Shown here: piece by piece, positions 53,250 to 61,511 of the stretch
Position numbering within the stretch: position 1 is the first letter of the stretch
How the letters are laid out: the number at the start of each line of letters is the position of its first letter
From: JBBITI01 sp963735055
Lineage (GTDB): Bacteria > Chloroflexota > Dehalococcoidia > Dehalococcoidales > UBA2162
Direction: 5' to 3'
DNA length: 64,000 nucleotides
Assembly: GCA_963735055.1 (NCBI GenBank)
Contig: CAVTJN010000004.1
Coordinates: 558,001 to 622,000 of the forward strand
Program-made: the position numbers and the translations under genes
Notes under the pieces: model-generated
Database searches by the model: none
What the model was told of the DNA's origin: nothing
The model's input: the letters and a program-made list of their open reading frames with translations, nothing else

Positions 53250-56200
53250 CTATTCGCCGGTCAATTCATCTGGTGAACTGGGGGTTCGATATTCCGGTAA
53301 CGGTTGCGCGCTGTACGTGTGTATTCCGGCCGTCAGCGCCTCGGCCACGGCTCGAGCGGTGTCCAGGGACGTAAAGCAAGGGATACGTCTCTCGACGGCG
53401 GCCCGGCGGATATTGAAGCCGTCTTTCAGAGGCACCCTGCCCCCGGTAATCGTGTTTACCACTCCCTGGACGGTGCCGTTGTTAACAACGTCGACCACGT
53501 TGGGATGGCCTTCGCTCAGCTTCTTGGTGATCGTGGTCACCGGCAATCCCATCGCCGCGATCATCGCCGCCGTACCTTCGGTGGCATATAATCGGCAGCC
53601 GATATCAGCGAACATCCGGATGATGGGGGCCGCCTCGGGTTTGTCGCGGTCGGCGATACTCAACAGGATTGAGCCCTTCGCCGGCAACATCAGCCCGGCT
53701 GCCAGCAGCGCCTTGGCGAGGGCCGAGTTGAAATTGTAGTCAATCCCCATTACTTCACCGGTCGATTTCATTTCGGGTCCCAGGTAGGTGTCAACGCCGA
53801 CAAGCTTCGACATTGAAAACACGGGGGCCTTTACAGCGACCAACGGTTGCTTCTTGTGGAGACCCGTACGGTACCCTTGTTCTTTGAGACTAATGCCGAG
53901 CATCACCCGAGTGGCCACTTTCACCAGGGGCACGCCGGTGACCTTGGAAATAAACGGGACGGTACGGCTGGCCCGCGGGTTCACCTCGAGAACGTAGACT
54001 GAGGATTCATGGCCGCCATTGCCCGGCATGATGACGAATTGTACGTTCATCAGGCCCTTGATCTGGAGACCCAGGCCAATCCGCACGGCGTAGTCCACCA
54101 GCGTGTCCACTTCCCGATCGGTGAGGTTCAGACCCGGATAGACTGCCATTGAATCGCCGCTGTGGACGCCGGCCCGTTCGATGTGTTCCATAATACCTGG
54201 AACGAATACATCGACGCCGTCGCAAACGGCATCCAGTTCACATTCTTTGCCCTCGAGGTACTTGTCGATCAGCACGGGATGCTTTGTATCGAGTTCAATA
54301 GCCAGGCTCATGTACCGGACAAGCTCCGTCGGGTCGTGGACGATCTCCATCGCCCGGCCACCGAGTACGTAGCTGGGGCGTATCAGGACCGGGTATCCGA
54401 TGAGCCGGGCAACGTTCAGCGCCTCCTCGACCGAGGCAATGCCAGCTCCGGGGGGTTGGGGGATTCCCAGCCCACTGGCGAAGGTCTCAAACCGGCCGCG
54501 GTCGCTCGCCAGATCTATGGCATCGGCGCTTGAACCGAGAATCGGCATGCCCAGGCGCGATAGCGGCTGCGACAGGTTGATCGCAGTCTGGCCACCGAAT
54601 TGGACGACCGATCCCGGGTGACCGTTGTTGTCCGACATTCCCTCGTTTTCCAGAATGTCCCGGAGACTCTCTTCATCGAGCGCCTCGAAGTAGAGCCGGT
54701 CGCTTGTGTCAAAATCGGTCGAGACTGTTTCCGGATTTGAGTTTACCATGATGCTCTTGTAGCCGGCCTGCTGCAGCGCCCAGGCCGAGTGCACGCTACA
54801 ATAATCGAACTCGATGCCCTGCCCGATCCTTATGGGACCGCTTCCAATTACTACGGCCTTGTTCGCCTTGATCGAGACAGCTTCGTTCTCCTCCTCATAG
54901 GTACTGTAGAAGTAGGGAGTGGCGGCATCGAATTCGGCAGCGCAGGTATCGACCATCTTATAAACCGGACGAATACCCCATTGGTGGCGCAACTGACGCA
55001 CCTGCTCGGTCAGTCGGTCGGCCAGGGTACCGATCTGTTCATCGGAGAAGCCGGCGCGTTTGGCCTCGCGCAGCAAGTCGGAGGTCAGTGGCTGACCGAG
55101 CAGCCGCTTTTCCATATCGATGATGTTCTGGAATTTACCCAGGAACCAGGGGTCGATTCGGGTCCGTTCGGCGACCGCTTGCGGCGTTATCCGCCGCCGC
55201 AGGGCGGCCATAATCGCCCAAAGACGAACGTCGGTCGGTTCCAGTGGGTAGGAGTTGATATCATGGTCCAGTCTCCATTGTCTGTCTTCCCACAGCAACG
55301 ACTTATGACCGAATTCCAGTGAACGTACCGCTTTCTGCAGGGCCGCCTCGAAGGTTCGGTCAATGGCCATCACCTCCCCGGTAGCCTTCATCTGAGTGCC
55401 GATGATACGGTCCCCGGTGGCAAACTTGTCGAAGGGCCAACGTGGAATCTTCACCACCACGTAGTCCAGTGCCGGCTCGAATGATGCCATTGTCTTGCCG
55501 GTGACCGCGTTGGGAATCTCGTCGAGACGCTTACCCACGGCTATCTTGGACGAGACGCGGGCAATAGGATACCCGGTTGCCTTGCTGGCGAGCGCCGAAC
55601 TGCGGCTGACCCGCGGATTAACCTCAATGACGTAGTAGTCATCGCTCTTCGGGTCCAGCGCGTATTGCACGTTACAGCCGCCCTCGATACCCAGGGCGCG
55701 GATGATCTTCAGGCTGGCCGTCCGCAACATCTGGTAGTCCTTGTTGGTGAGGGTCTGGCTTGGAGCCACGACAATACTGTCTCCCGTGTGCACGCCCATG
55801 GGATCCAAGTTCTCCATGTTGCACACCGTTATGCAGTTGTCGGCGCCGTCGCGTATCACTTCGTACTCGATCTCCTTCCAGCCGGCCACCGACTGCTCTA
55901 CGAGCACCTGATGGGTGGGACTGGCACTCAGCCCCCCGGTCACGACGGCTTCAAGCTCTTCCCAGGTATTGGCCATGCCCCCACCGGTACCGCCCAGGGT
56001 GAACGAAGGTCGAATGATCACCGGCAGGCCGATTTGGCGGACAAACGCAACCGCCTCGTCGAGGGTGGTCACCGTGACGCTCCGGGGCACCGGCTCGCCA
56101 ATGGATATGAGCAGCTGCTTGAAAAGCTCGCGATCCTCGGCCGTGCGTATCGTCTGGATGGGTGTGCCCAGTACCCTCACGCCGTACTTGTCGAGAACAC

Positions 56201-56510
56201 CGGCATCGGCCAGGTCCACCGCCAGGTTAAGACCGGTCTGCCCCCCAAGCGTCGGAAGCAAGCCGTCCGGCCGCTCCCGTTCGATGATGCGGGTAAGCAT
56301 CTCGACGGTCAGCGGCTCAATGTAGACCACGTCGGCCACATCTTCATCGGTCATGATAGTGGCCGGGTTTGAGTTGACCAGTACCGACGTGACGCCCTCT
56401 TCGCGCATCGCCTTGCAAGCCTGGGTACCGGCGTAGTCAAACTCCGCCGCCTGGCCGATGATAATCGGTCCGGAGCCAATAATCAGGACCTTGGCCGGTT
56501 TAGCTGCCAT
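53250..56510 (-). CDS. carB: Carbamoyl phosphate synthase, large subunit
   Basis: CarB makes carbamoyl phosphate from bicarbonate, ATP and ammonia from CarA. From the ATG at 56510 it is 1086 residues with two ATP-grasp halves: KVLIIGSGPIIIGQAAEFDY opens the first, and AVVIGSGPIRIGQGIEFDYC the second (about residue 560). The C-terminal MGS-like domain follows FNSALAKALLAAGLMLP. Length is standard. It is preceded by an uncharacterised small gene rather than directly by carA. Confidence 0.96.
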   Translation of the reverse strand: MAAKPAKVLIIGSGPIIIGQAAEFDYAGTQACKAMREEGVTSVLVNSNPATIMTDEDVADVVYIEPLTVEMLTRIIERERPDGLLPTLGGQTGLNLAVDLADAGVLDKYGVRVLGTPIQTIRTAEDRELFKQLLISIGEPVPRSVTVTTLDEAVAFVRQIGLPVIIRPSFTLGGTGGGMANTWEELEAVVTGGLSASPTHQVLVEQSVAGWKEIEYEVIRDGADNCITVCNMENLDPMGVHTGDSIVVAPSQTLTNKDYQMLRTASLKIIRALGIEGGCNVQYALDPKSDDYYVIEVNPRVSRSSALASKATGYPIARVSSKIAVGKRLDEIPNAVTGKTMASFEPALDYVVVKIPRWPFDKFATGDRIIGTQMKATGEVMAIDRTFEAALQKAVRSLEFGHKSLLWEDRQWRLDHDINSYPLEPTDVRLWAIMAALRRRITPQAVAERTRIDPWFLGKFQNIIDMEKRLLGQPLTSDLLREAKRAGFSDEQIGTLADRLTEQVRQLRHQWGIRPVYKMVDTCAAEFDAATPYFYSTYEEENEAVSIKANKAVVIGSGPIRIGQGIEFDYCSVHSAWALQQAGYKSIMVNSNPETVSTDFDTSDRLYFEALDEESLRDILENEGMSDNNGHPGSVVQFGGQTAINLSQPLSRLGMPILGSSADAIDLASDRGRFETFASGLGIPQPPGAGIASVEEALNVARLIGYPVLIRPSYVLGGRAMEIVHDPTELVRYMSLAIELDTKHPVLIDKYLEGKECELDAVCDGVDVFVPGIMEHIERAGVHSGDSMAVYPGLNLTDREVDTLVDYAVRIGLGLQIKGLMNVQFVIMPGNGGHESSVYVLEVNPRASRTVPFISKVTGVPLVKVATRVMLGISLKEQGYRTGLHKKQPLVAVKAPVFSMSKLVGVDTYLGPEMKSTGEVMGIDYNFNSALAKALLAAGLMLPAKGSILLSIADRDKPEAAPIIRMFADIGCRLYATEGTAAMIAAMGLPVTTITKKLSEGHPNVVDVVNNGTVQGVVNTITGGRVPLKDGFNIRRAAVERRIPCFTSLDTARAVAEALTAGIHTYSAQPLPEYRTPSSPDELTGE

Positions 56511-56576
56511 GCGTTCCTTCACTCACCGCTGACCTCCACGTGCGCTAACCGGGACGAAGAACTATCGACCTAATCA

Positions 56577-56861
56577 TCAGTCAGCCAGTCCAACCAACGA
56601 CTTGAGCGCTGACTCATAGCAATCCAGCTTGCGGAAATACTCTTCGGCCTGGCCAGTTTCTGTCCGCACGATGAACGCCTTGCCGGGGGCATTGATGAAC
56701 CTCCTGTACTCGGTCGAGTTCTCGCCATAGGCCTGCCGCAGCAGCTGCGTCACCCGATTCCTCCAGGCAGGAAACTCCCCGTTTGCGAAATGCAGTGTTC
56801 TCAGGAAGTTCACGCCATCGATTGCCAGTTTTATCAAATCGGTTTGCTCGGTCTTGTCCAA
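56577..56861 (-). CDS. Small hypothetical protein between carA and carB
   Basis: A TTG at 56861 with AGGGG 7 bases upstream gives 94 residues, almost wholly helical by eye: DKTEQTDLIKLAIDGVNFLR, NGEFPAWRNRVTQLLRQAYG and EEYFRKLDCYESALKSLVGL. No transmembrane segment, metal motif or signal peptide is present. I do not recognise a family. Insertion between the two subunits of one enzyme, with tight spacing, suggests it is co-translated with them, but its job is unknown. A TTG at 56888 is an alternative start. Confidence 0.6.
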   Translation of the reverse strand: MDKTEQTDLIKLAIDGVNFLRTLHFANGEFPAWRNRVTQLLRQAYGENSTEYRRFINAPGKAFIVRTETGQAEEYFRKLDCYESALKSLVGLAD

Positions 56862-56901
56862 TTCGGTTCCCCTTTCCAAGTATGCCAATGCCCGGCAGCC
56901 T

Positions 56902-57996
56902 TCAGCCGCCAGATCTCATCATCTCAACAAATCGGTCAAAAAGATAGGTGTTGTCCAACGGCCCCGGAGAGGCCTCAGAATGATACTGGATGCTGAAGAT
57001 GGGCAACGCCTTATGCGCCAGGCCTTCGATCGTGCCGTCATTCAAGTTGACGTGGCTTATCTCGAGGTCATCCCCGAGTGAATCGGGGTCGACCGCGTAC
57101 CCGTGGTTCTGGGCAGTGATGTGCACTCGGCCGGTGGCGAGCTCTTTGACCGGATGGTTCCCACCGCGGTGACCGAACTTCAGCTTGAAGGTACGGCCGC
57201 CAAAGGCCCGCGCGATCAGTTGGTTACCCAGGCAAATACCCATCACCGGTTTCTTGCCGACCAGATCGCGAACGGTCTTCACCGCGTAATCGAGCAGTTC
57301 CGGATCGCCCGGCCCGGGGGAGAGGACGACTCCGTCCGGCTTGGTGCCCATGATGTCGTCAATTGATGAAGTGCAGGGCAATACGGTCACGCGGCAGGCC
57401 CGTCTGCTCAGAAGCCTCAAAATGTTGAACTTGGTGCCACAGTCCAGCACTGTCACGTTGAATTCAGGGGCGCCGGGAAGCGGCCACACGTACGGCTTGG
57501 TGCAGCTTACCTCGCGGGCGAGATCGGTCGTGCCGTATCTTGGCACCCGGCTCAAGGCCTCGAGGGCCTGCTCGGGCGTCTTCTCCGACGACAGGTAGCC
57601 CATCATCACCCCGTGGGCGCGCAACTTTCGCGTGATGGCCCGCGTATCAACTCCGAACAACCCGGGCGTACCGCCATCCCGCAGGTACCGGTTTATCGTC
57701 CCGGTGCTCCGGTAGTGGCTCGGCTCGAGACAATCCTCCCTGACAACGAATCCCCGGACCTGTATGCGGCTCGACTCCGAGTCTTCCTCGTTGATGCCGT
57801 AGTTCCCGATCAACGGATAGGTAGGGACCACGATCTGCCCAGCATACGAAGGGTCGGTCAACATTTCCTGGTAGCCGGTCATGCTCGTATTGAAGACTAC
57901 CTCTCCATACCCATCAACCTCGGCACCAAAAGACCAGCCTTGATATACAGAGCCGTCTGCCAGTACCAGGAACGTCTTCTTCGTCGTCCGTATCAT
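56902..57996 (-). CDS. carA: Carbamoyl phosphate synthase, small subunit
   Basis: CarA hydrolyses glutamine and sends ammonia to CarB. The 364-residue product has the N-terminal domain (FLVLADGSVYQGWSFGAEVD, FNTSMTGYQEMLTDPSYAGQ) and a class I GATase: LSPGPGDPELLDYAVK, GICLGNQLIARAFGG with the nucleophile Cys, and QYHSEASPGPLDNTYLFDRF with catalytic His/Glu. Length is standard. It overlaps pyrC by 4 bases. Confidence 0.96.
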   Translation of the reverse strand: MIRTTKKTFLVLADGSVYQGWSFGAEVDGYGEVVFNTSMTGYQEMLTDPSYAGQIVVPTYPLIGNYGINEEDSESSRIQVRGFVVREDCLEPSHYRSTGTINRYLRDGGTPGLFGVDTRAITRKLRAHGVMMGYLSSEKTPEQALEALSRVPRYGTTDLAREVSCTKPYVWPLPGAPEFNVTVLDCGTKFNILRLLSRRACRVTVLPCTSSIDDIMGTKPDGVVLSPGPGDPELLDYAVKTVRDLVGKKPVMGICLGNQLIARAFGGRTFKLKFGHRGGNHPVKELATGRVHITAQNHGYAVDPDSLGDDLEISHVNLNDGTIEGLAHKALPIFSIQYHSEASPGPLDNTYLFDRFVEMMRSGG

Positions 57997-59255
57997 GATC
58001 CCCGCACCAACTCAACCGAAGAGTCTCTGAACACTACCCTGCCCCCGGCTATGGTGGCCACAATCCTGCTTCTCAAGACCTGACCGCCAAGCGGGGTGTT
58101 CCGGCCCTTGGAGACAAAACAACCCGGGTCAACGGTCCACTCGCCGTCCGGATCGAGAATACAGATGTCTGCGGCGAAGCCCGTGGCCAGCGAACCCAGC
58201 CGCCCGTATCTTCCTCCCAGCATCTCCGCCGGCCTGGCCGTGAGACGGTATATTATCTCGGCCAGCGTCATCTGCCCGCCGCTTACCAGCCGCATCACGC
58301 TTCCAAAGGCAGTCTCAAAACCGCTGATACCGGCGGCAGCCAGGGACATCTCCTGCCGCTTGTCGCCGATGGTGTGGGGGGCATGGTCAGTAGCAATAGC
58401 ATCGATCACCCCTGTCTTGACGGCATTTGCCAAGGCCAGGCAATCGTCTTCCGTACGCAAAGGCGGGTTGACCTTCGCCAGGGCGCCCCACGATCTACCC
58501 TGTGAATTGGTGAGGGTGAGGTGGTGCGGGGTCGCCTCCGCGGTGACGCGGACGCCCCGGTTTCGGGCAGCCTTGATCAGATCAACCGACCCGGCGGTGC
58601 TGACATGAGCAATGTGAATCCAGCCCCCCGTTTCTTCCGACAACCCGACATCGCGGGCCACCATTTTGATCTCTCCCGCAGCGGGGCCGCCCACCGGGTC
58701 CTCGCAATGGTCGATTACCGGGAGACCCACCTTCTGGCCCATCATTAGCGCCCGTCTCATCAGGCCGGCATCTCTTACCGGATCGCCGTCGTCACTGAAG
58801 CCGGCGACGCCGGCCGCGGCGAGGGCCTCAATATCCACCAGTTCGTTGCCGCGACGCCCCTTCGTCACGCAGGCAACAGACACCACCCGGACCACGCCCT
58901 CCGTCTTCACCTTCTCCCTAAGGTACTGGACCATGGCCGGACTATCGATCGCGGGGTTCGTATTGGGCATGCAGCAGACGGTCGTGAAGCCCCCTTTGGC
59001 TGCCGCCATGGTGCCGGTAGCGATGGTCTCCTTGGACTCGAAACCGGGCTCCCGCAGGTGACAATGCAGGTCTATAAAGCCGGGGCAAACCACCATACCC
59101 GCTGCGTCGATCACGTCAAATTCACGCCCTGTCGGCGACGCTTCTGCCTTGCCCAACCAGGAAATTGTCCCGTCGCTAACCAACAGGTTACCGGTATGGT
59201 CAATCCCCAGTCCCGGATCGATAAGGCGGCCGTTTTCGATCAACAGAGATTTCAT
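57993..59255 (-). CDS. pyrC: Dihydroorotase
   Basis: PyrC closes carbamoyl aspartate to dihydroorotate. The 420-residue product is the class I type: FIDLHCHLREPGFESKETIA with the metal histidines (about residues 53-72), INHxE-like VIDHCEDPVGG, HIAHVSTAGSVDLIKAAR and AIATDHAPHTIGDKRQEM. The ATG at 59255 was chosen over a GTG one codon earlier. It lies 20 bases after pyrB and overlaps carA by 4. Confidence 0.96.
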   Translation of the reverse strand: MKSLLIENGRLIDPGLGIDHTGNLLVSDGTISWLGKAEASPTGREFDVIDAAGMVVCPGFIDLHCHLREPGFESKETIATGTMAAAKGGFTTVCCMPNTNPAIDSPAMVQYLREKVKTEGVVRVVSVACVTKGRRGNELVDIEALAAAGVAGFSDDGDPVRDAGLMRRALMMGQKVGLPVIDHCEDPVGGPAAGEIKMVARDVGLSEETGGWIHIAHVSTAGSVDLIKAARNRGVRVTAEATPHHLTLTNSQGRSWGALAKVNPPLRTEDDCLALANAVKTGVIDAIATDHAPHTIGDKRQEMSLAAAGISGFETAFGSVMRLVSGGQMTLAEIIYRLTARPAEMLGGRYGRLGSLATGFAADICILDPDGEWTVDPGCFVSKGRNTPLGGQVLRSRIVATIAGGRVVFRDSSVELVRGS

Positions 59256-59275
59256 CACTGCTTCGCTCGTTCTCT

Positions 59276-60679
59276 TCAGGCGAAATGCCCGGGCTTGAAC
59301 CCTTGGGCCTGGGCCTGTTCGGCGGTGTCAAAAACGATCAGGTTCGCCGGCTTTATGTGTCTGGCCAGATGGCTGTCCGCCCGGTGGTATCGCTTGCTCT
59401 CAACCATGCCCTGGTGCCATTCCGAACTGGCAATATACGTCGGCTCGTAGCCATGCTCGCAGTATAAGCACCGCAACGTGACCGGTGAAGTATCCACAAT
59501 CTTGAACCGGGGCTTGATGTAGTTGGCCTCCGTGGCCTGCCTGGTCACGCACCGGAGATTCTGACATTTTGTCTCGGAGTCAAAACCGTAGAGCGGGAAA
59601 TCAATCACCGGGGGGCCCGCGGTTACCCGGCCCTGTTTGATCTCTCTTGCTCCGAGCAGCAGCGATATCAAAGCCATTCGTACCGGCACGCCACGTTGCG
59701 CCTGTTCGAAATAGCGGCTGCGCGGGTCGGCGTCGAGCTCATAGGCCAGCTCATCAATCCTCGGCAGTGGATGCATGACCATGGATTTCCGGAACGCCCG
59801 GTCTTTCAGGAGCTCCTTGTCCACGACGGGGTACTTCTTGCCGGCGTGCGCCTCCGTCTCCGCCGCCGAAAAGCGCTCTTTCTGCGGACGCGTCACGTAA
59901 AGGGCGTCAACGCCCGATCTCAACTCAACCTCAACATCGATCCCGGGCATCATCGCCAACTGGTGAGGGCTGGTTGGTGTGATGTAGACTGCGTCAAGCG
60001 GCATAGCTTCGGCATTGGCGGACTCCGGTTCACCAGGGCCGGCCAGTGGTCTCTTGACCTCGCCGCCATACTCGGTCACCAGTTTCTTGATAACATGCGC
60101 CGGCACTTCCAGACCAGGGCTGGGGCAGAAGAGAATATCTGCGCCAAACTTAGCAAGGGCAAAGACCAGCGAATGGATGGTGCGGCCGTACTTGAGGTCT
60201 CCCCAGAGGGCGATCCTCAGTCCGTTGATACTGCCCCGTTCCTTCTGCAGCGTGTACAGGTCGCACAGGGTCTGCGTGGGATGTTGATGTCCCCCGTCGC
60301 CGCCATTGATCACGGGCACGCCGGCATAATCGGCCATCACCCGGGCCGCCCCTTCCCAGGGGTGACGGATGACAATGATGTCGGCGTAGCTGCCCACTAT
60401 CCTGGCCATATCGGCCAGGCTTTCGCCCTTAGCCAGCGACGTTGCCTGCGGGTCCGTGACGCTGATGACCCGGCCGCCGAGGCGGTTCATAGCCGATTCG
60501 AACGAGAGCCGCGTCCGCGTGCTCGGCTCAAAGAACAGACTGGCCATCACCTTCCCCTGGCAAAGCCCATACTGTTTGTCCTTCGCCGCCGCCATTTCAT
60601 CGGCGATCGAAAAAAGTCCTTCCATCTCGGCAGTAGAGAAGTCGTCAGTCGTCACCAGGCTTCGGCCTTGTAGACTCAT
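59276..60679 (-). CDS. pyrB: Aspartate carbamoyltransferase with fused zinc domain
   Basis: PyrB condenses carbamoyl phosphate with aspartate. Residues 1-340 are the catalytic chain: FFEPSTRTRLSFESAMNRLG (carbamoyl-phosphate site, about residues 49-68), GGDGGHQHPTQTLCDLYTLQ, and MVMHPLPRIDELAYELDADP. The remaining 125 residues are unusual: TKCQNLRC and LRCLYCEHGYEP reproduce the C-x4-C ... C-x2-C zinc motif of the regulatory chain PyrI, without its nucleotide-binding half, and a last segment KRYHRADSHLARHIKPANLI looks like an Ada/Zn-type repeat that has lost its cysteines. Length is 467 against about 310. It overlaps pyrR by 4 bases. Confidence 0.93.
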   Translation of the reverse strand: MSLQGRSLVTTDDFSTAEMEGLFSIADEMAAAKDKQYGLCQGKVMASLFFEPSTRTRLSFESAMNRLGGRVISVTDPQATSLAKGESLADMARIVGSYADIIVIRHPWEGAARVMADYAGVPVINGGDGGHQHPTQTLCDLYTLQKERGSINGLRIALWGDLKYGRTIHSLVFALAKFGADILFCPSPGLEVPAHVIKKLVTEYGGEVKRPLAGPGEPESANAEAMPLDAVYITPTSPHQLAMMPGIDVEVELRSGVDALYVTRPQKERFSAAETEAHAGKKYPVVDKELLKDRAFRKSMVMHPLPRIDELAYELDADPRSRYFEQAQRGVPVRMALISLLLGAREIKQGRVTAGPPVIDFPLYGFDSETKCQNLRCVTRQATEANYIKPRFKIVDTSPVTLRCLYCEHGYEPTYIASSEWHQGMVESKRYHRADSHLARHIKPANLIVFDTAEQAQAQGFKPGHFA

Positions 60680-61320
60680 GGGCTGCCTCCTCCGGGCCGG
60701 TCCTGGGGACCGCGACCGGCCTCGCTGTCGCGCCGAGACACCACGGAAACCTCGAGGCTGCCATTCTTGACGATGACCACCTCGTCGACGCCATCGGTCT
60801 CGGTGACATGCACCTGGATCTCTTCGTCCCGGGAGGTCGGAATGTTCTTCCCGACATAATCAGGGCGGATGGGCAATTCGCGGTGTCCGCGATCGATCAA
60901 CACTGCCAATTGGATGGACTCCGGACGGCCAAGGTCGATCAAGGCGTCGAGAGCGGCCCGGGTGCTGCGCCCGGTGTAGAGCACATCATCGACCAGGACC
61001 ACCGATTTCCCCTCGACATCGACCGGCATGTCCGTGCCGTTGATGACCGGATGCCGGCGTCCTGACACTTCGCCCTGCAGACGGTCTTCGATTGGCATAT
61101 CATCGCGGTAGAAACTGATGTCGAGGGCGCCCACCGGAATCGTGATGTCCTCAAACTTGGCAAGATTGGCCGACAGGCGCCGGGCCAGCGGCACCCCGCG
61201 GGTGCGCATGCCGATGAGCACCAAGTTCTCCATGGTACGGTTCCGCTCTATGATTTCATGGGCGATGCGGGCGAGACTGCGCCGCATGTCTTCCTGTCCC
61301 ATGACCACCTTTGCAGACAT
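60676..61320 (-). CDS. pyrR: Bifunctional pyr operon regulator / uracil phosphoribosyltransferase PyrR
   Basis: PyrR binds the pyr leader RNA when UMP is plentiful and stops transcription; it also has weak uracil phosphoribosyltransferase activity. The ATG at 61320 gives 214 residues. The PRPP loop VVLVDDVLYTGRSTRAALDA (about residues 106-125) and LIDRGHRELPIRPDYVGKNI are present. An extra 30-residue C-terminal tail rich in Gly/Arg is unusual. Its Shine-Dalgarno (AGGGG) lies inside the leader terminator, so attenuation may also hide its own start. It overlaps pyrB by 4 bases. Confidence 0.94.
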   Translation of the reverse strand: MSAKVVMGQEDMRRSLARIAHEIIERNRTMENLVLIGMRTRGVPLARRLSANLAKFEDITIPVGALDISFYRDDMPIEDRLQGEVSGRRHPVINGTDMPVDVEGKSVVLVDDVLYTGRSTRAALDALIDLGRPESIQLAVLIDRGHRELPIRPDYVGKNIPTSRDEEIQVHVTETDGVDEVVIVKNGSLEVSVVSRRDSEAGRGPQDRPGGGSP

Positions 61321-61321
61321 C

Positions 61322-61349
61322 AAAAAACCCCTTGCCGGCTGGCAAGAGG
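61322..61349 (-). terminator. Leader attenuator terminator of the pyr operon
   Basis: On the minus strand CCTCTTGCC-AGC-GGCAAGGGG forms a 9-bp stem (one G-U) followed by TTTTTT, ending one base before the pyrR ATG region. It competes with the antiterminator in the PyrR leader. The 3' arm contains the pyrR Shine-Dalgarno. Confidence 0.85.
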
Positions 61350-61380
61350 CTGGCCCTTCACCTGAAGGCTCGTCCTCACC

Positions 61381-61402
61381 CCCTTGCTAGCCTCTCTGGA
61401 CC
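61381..61402 (-). promoter_or_regulatory. PyrR-binding leader sequence (anti-antiterminator)
   Basis: TCCAGAGAGGCTAGCAAGGG (minus strand) closely matches the conserved PyrR RNA-binding loop with UCCAGAGAGGCU and CAAGG. In Bacillus the loop is bound by PyrR with UMP, allowing the downstream terminator to form. Confidence 0.88.
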
Positions 61403-61446
61403 AACTTAAAGGCAAGTTCTCGGACTTGTATCTTATCTGGAAGCAC

Positions 61447-61475
61447 ATTATACCATCGACAGCGGCGGCTGCCAA
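61447..61475 (-). promoter_or_regulatory. pyr operon promoter
   Basis: TTGGCA (61470-61475), a 17-base spacer and a perfect TATAAT (61447-61452) on the minus strand. The transcript would start near 61440 and pass through the PyrR site and attenuator before pyrR. Confidence 0.82.
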
Positions 61476-61511
61476 GGGGCTGTCCCCCAGACGCGCCGGC
61501 CGGGGACGGCG

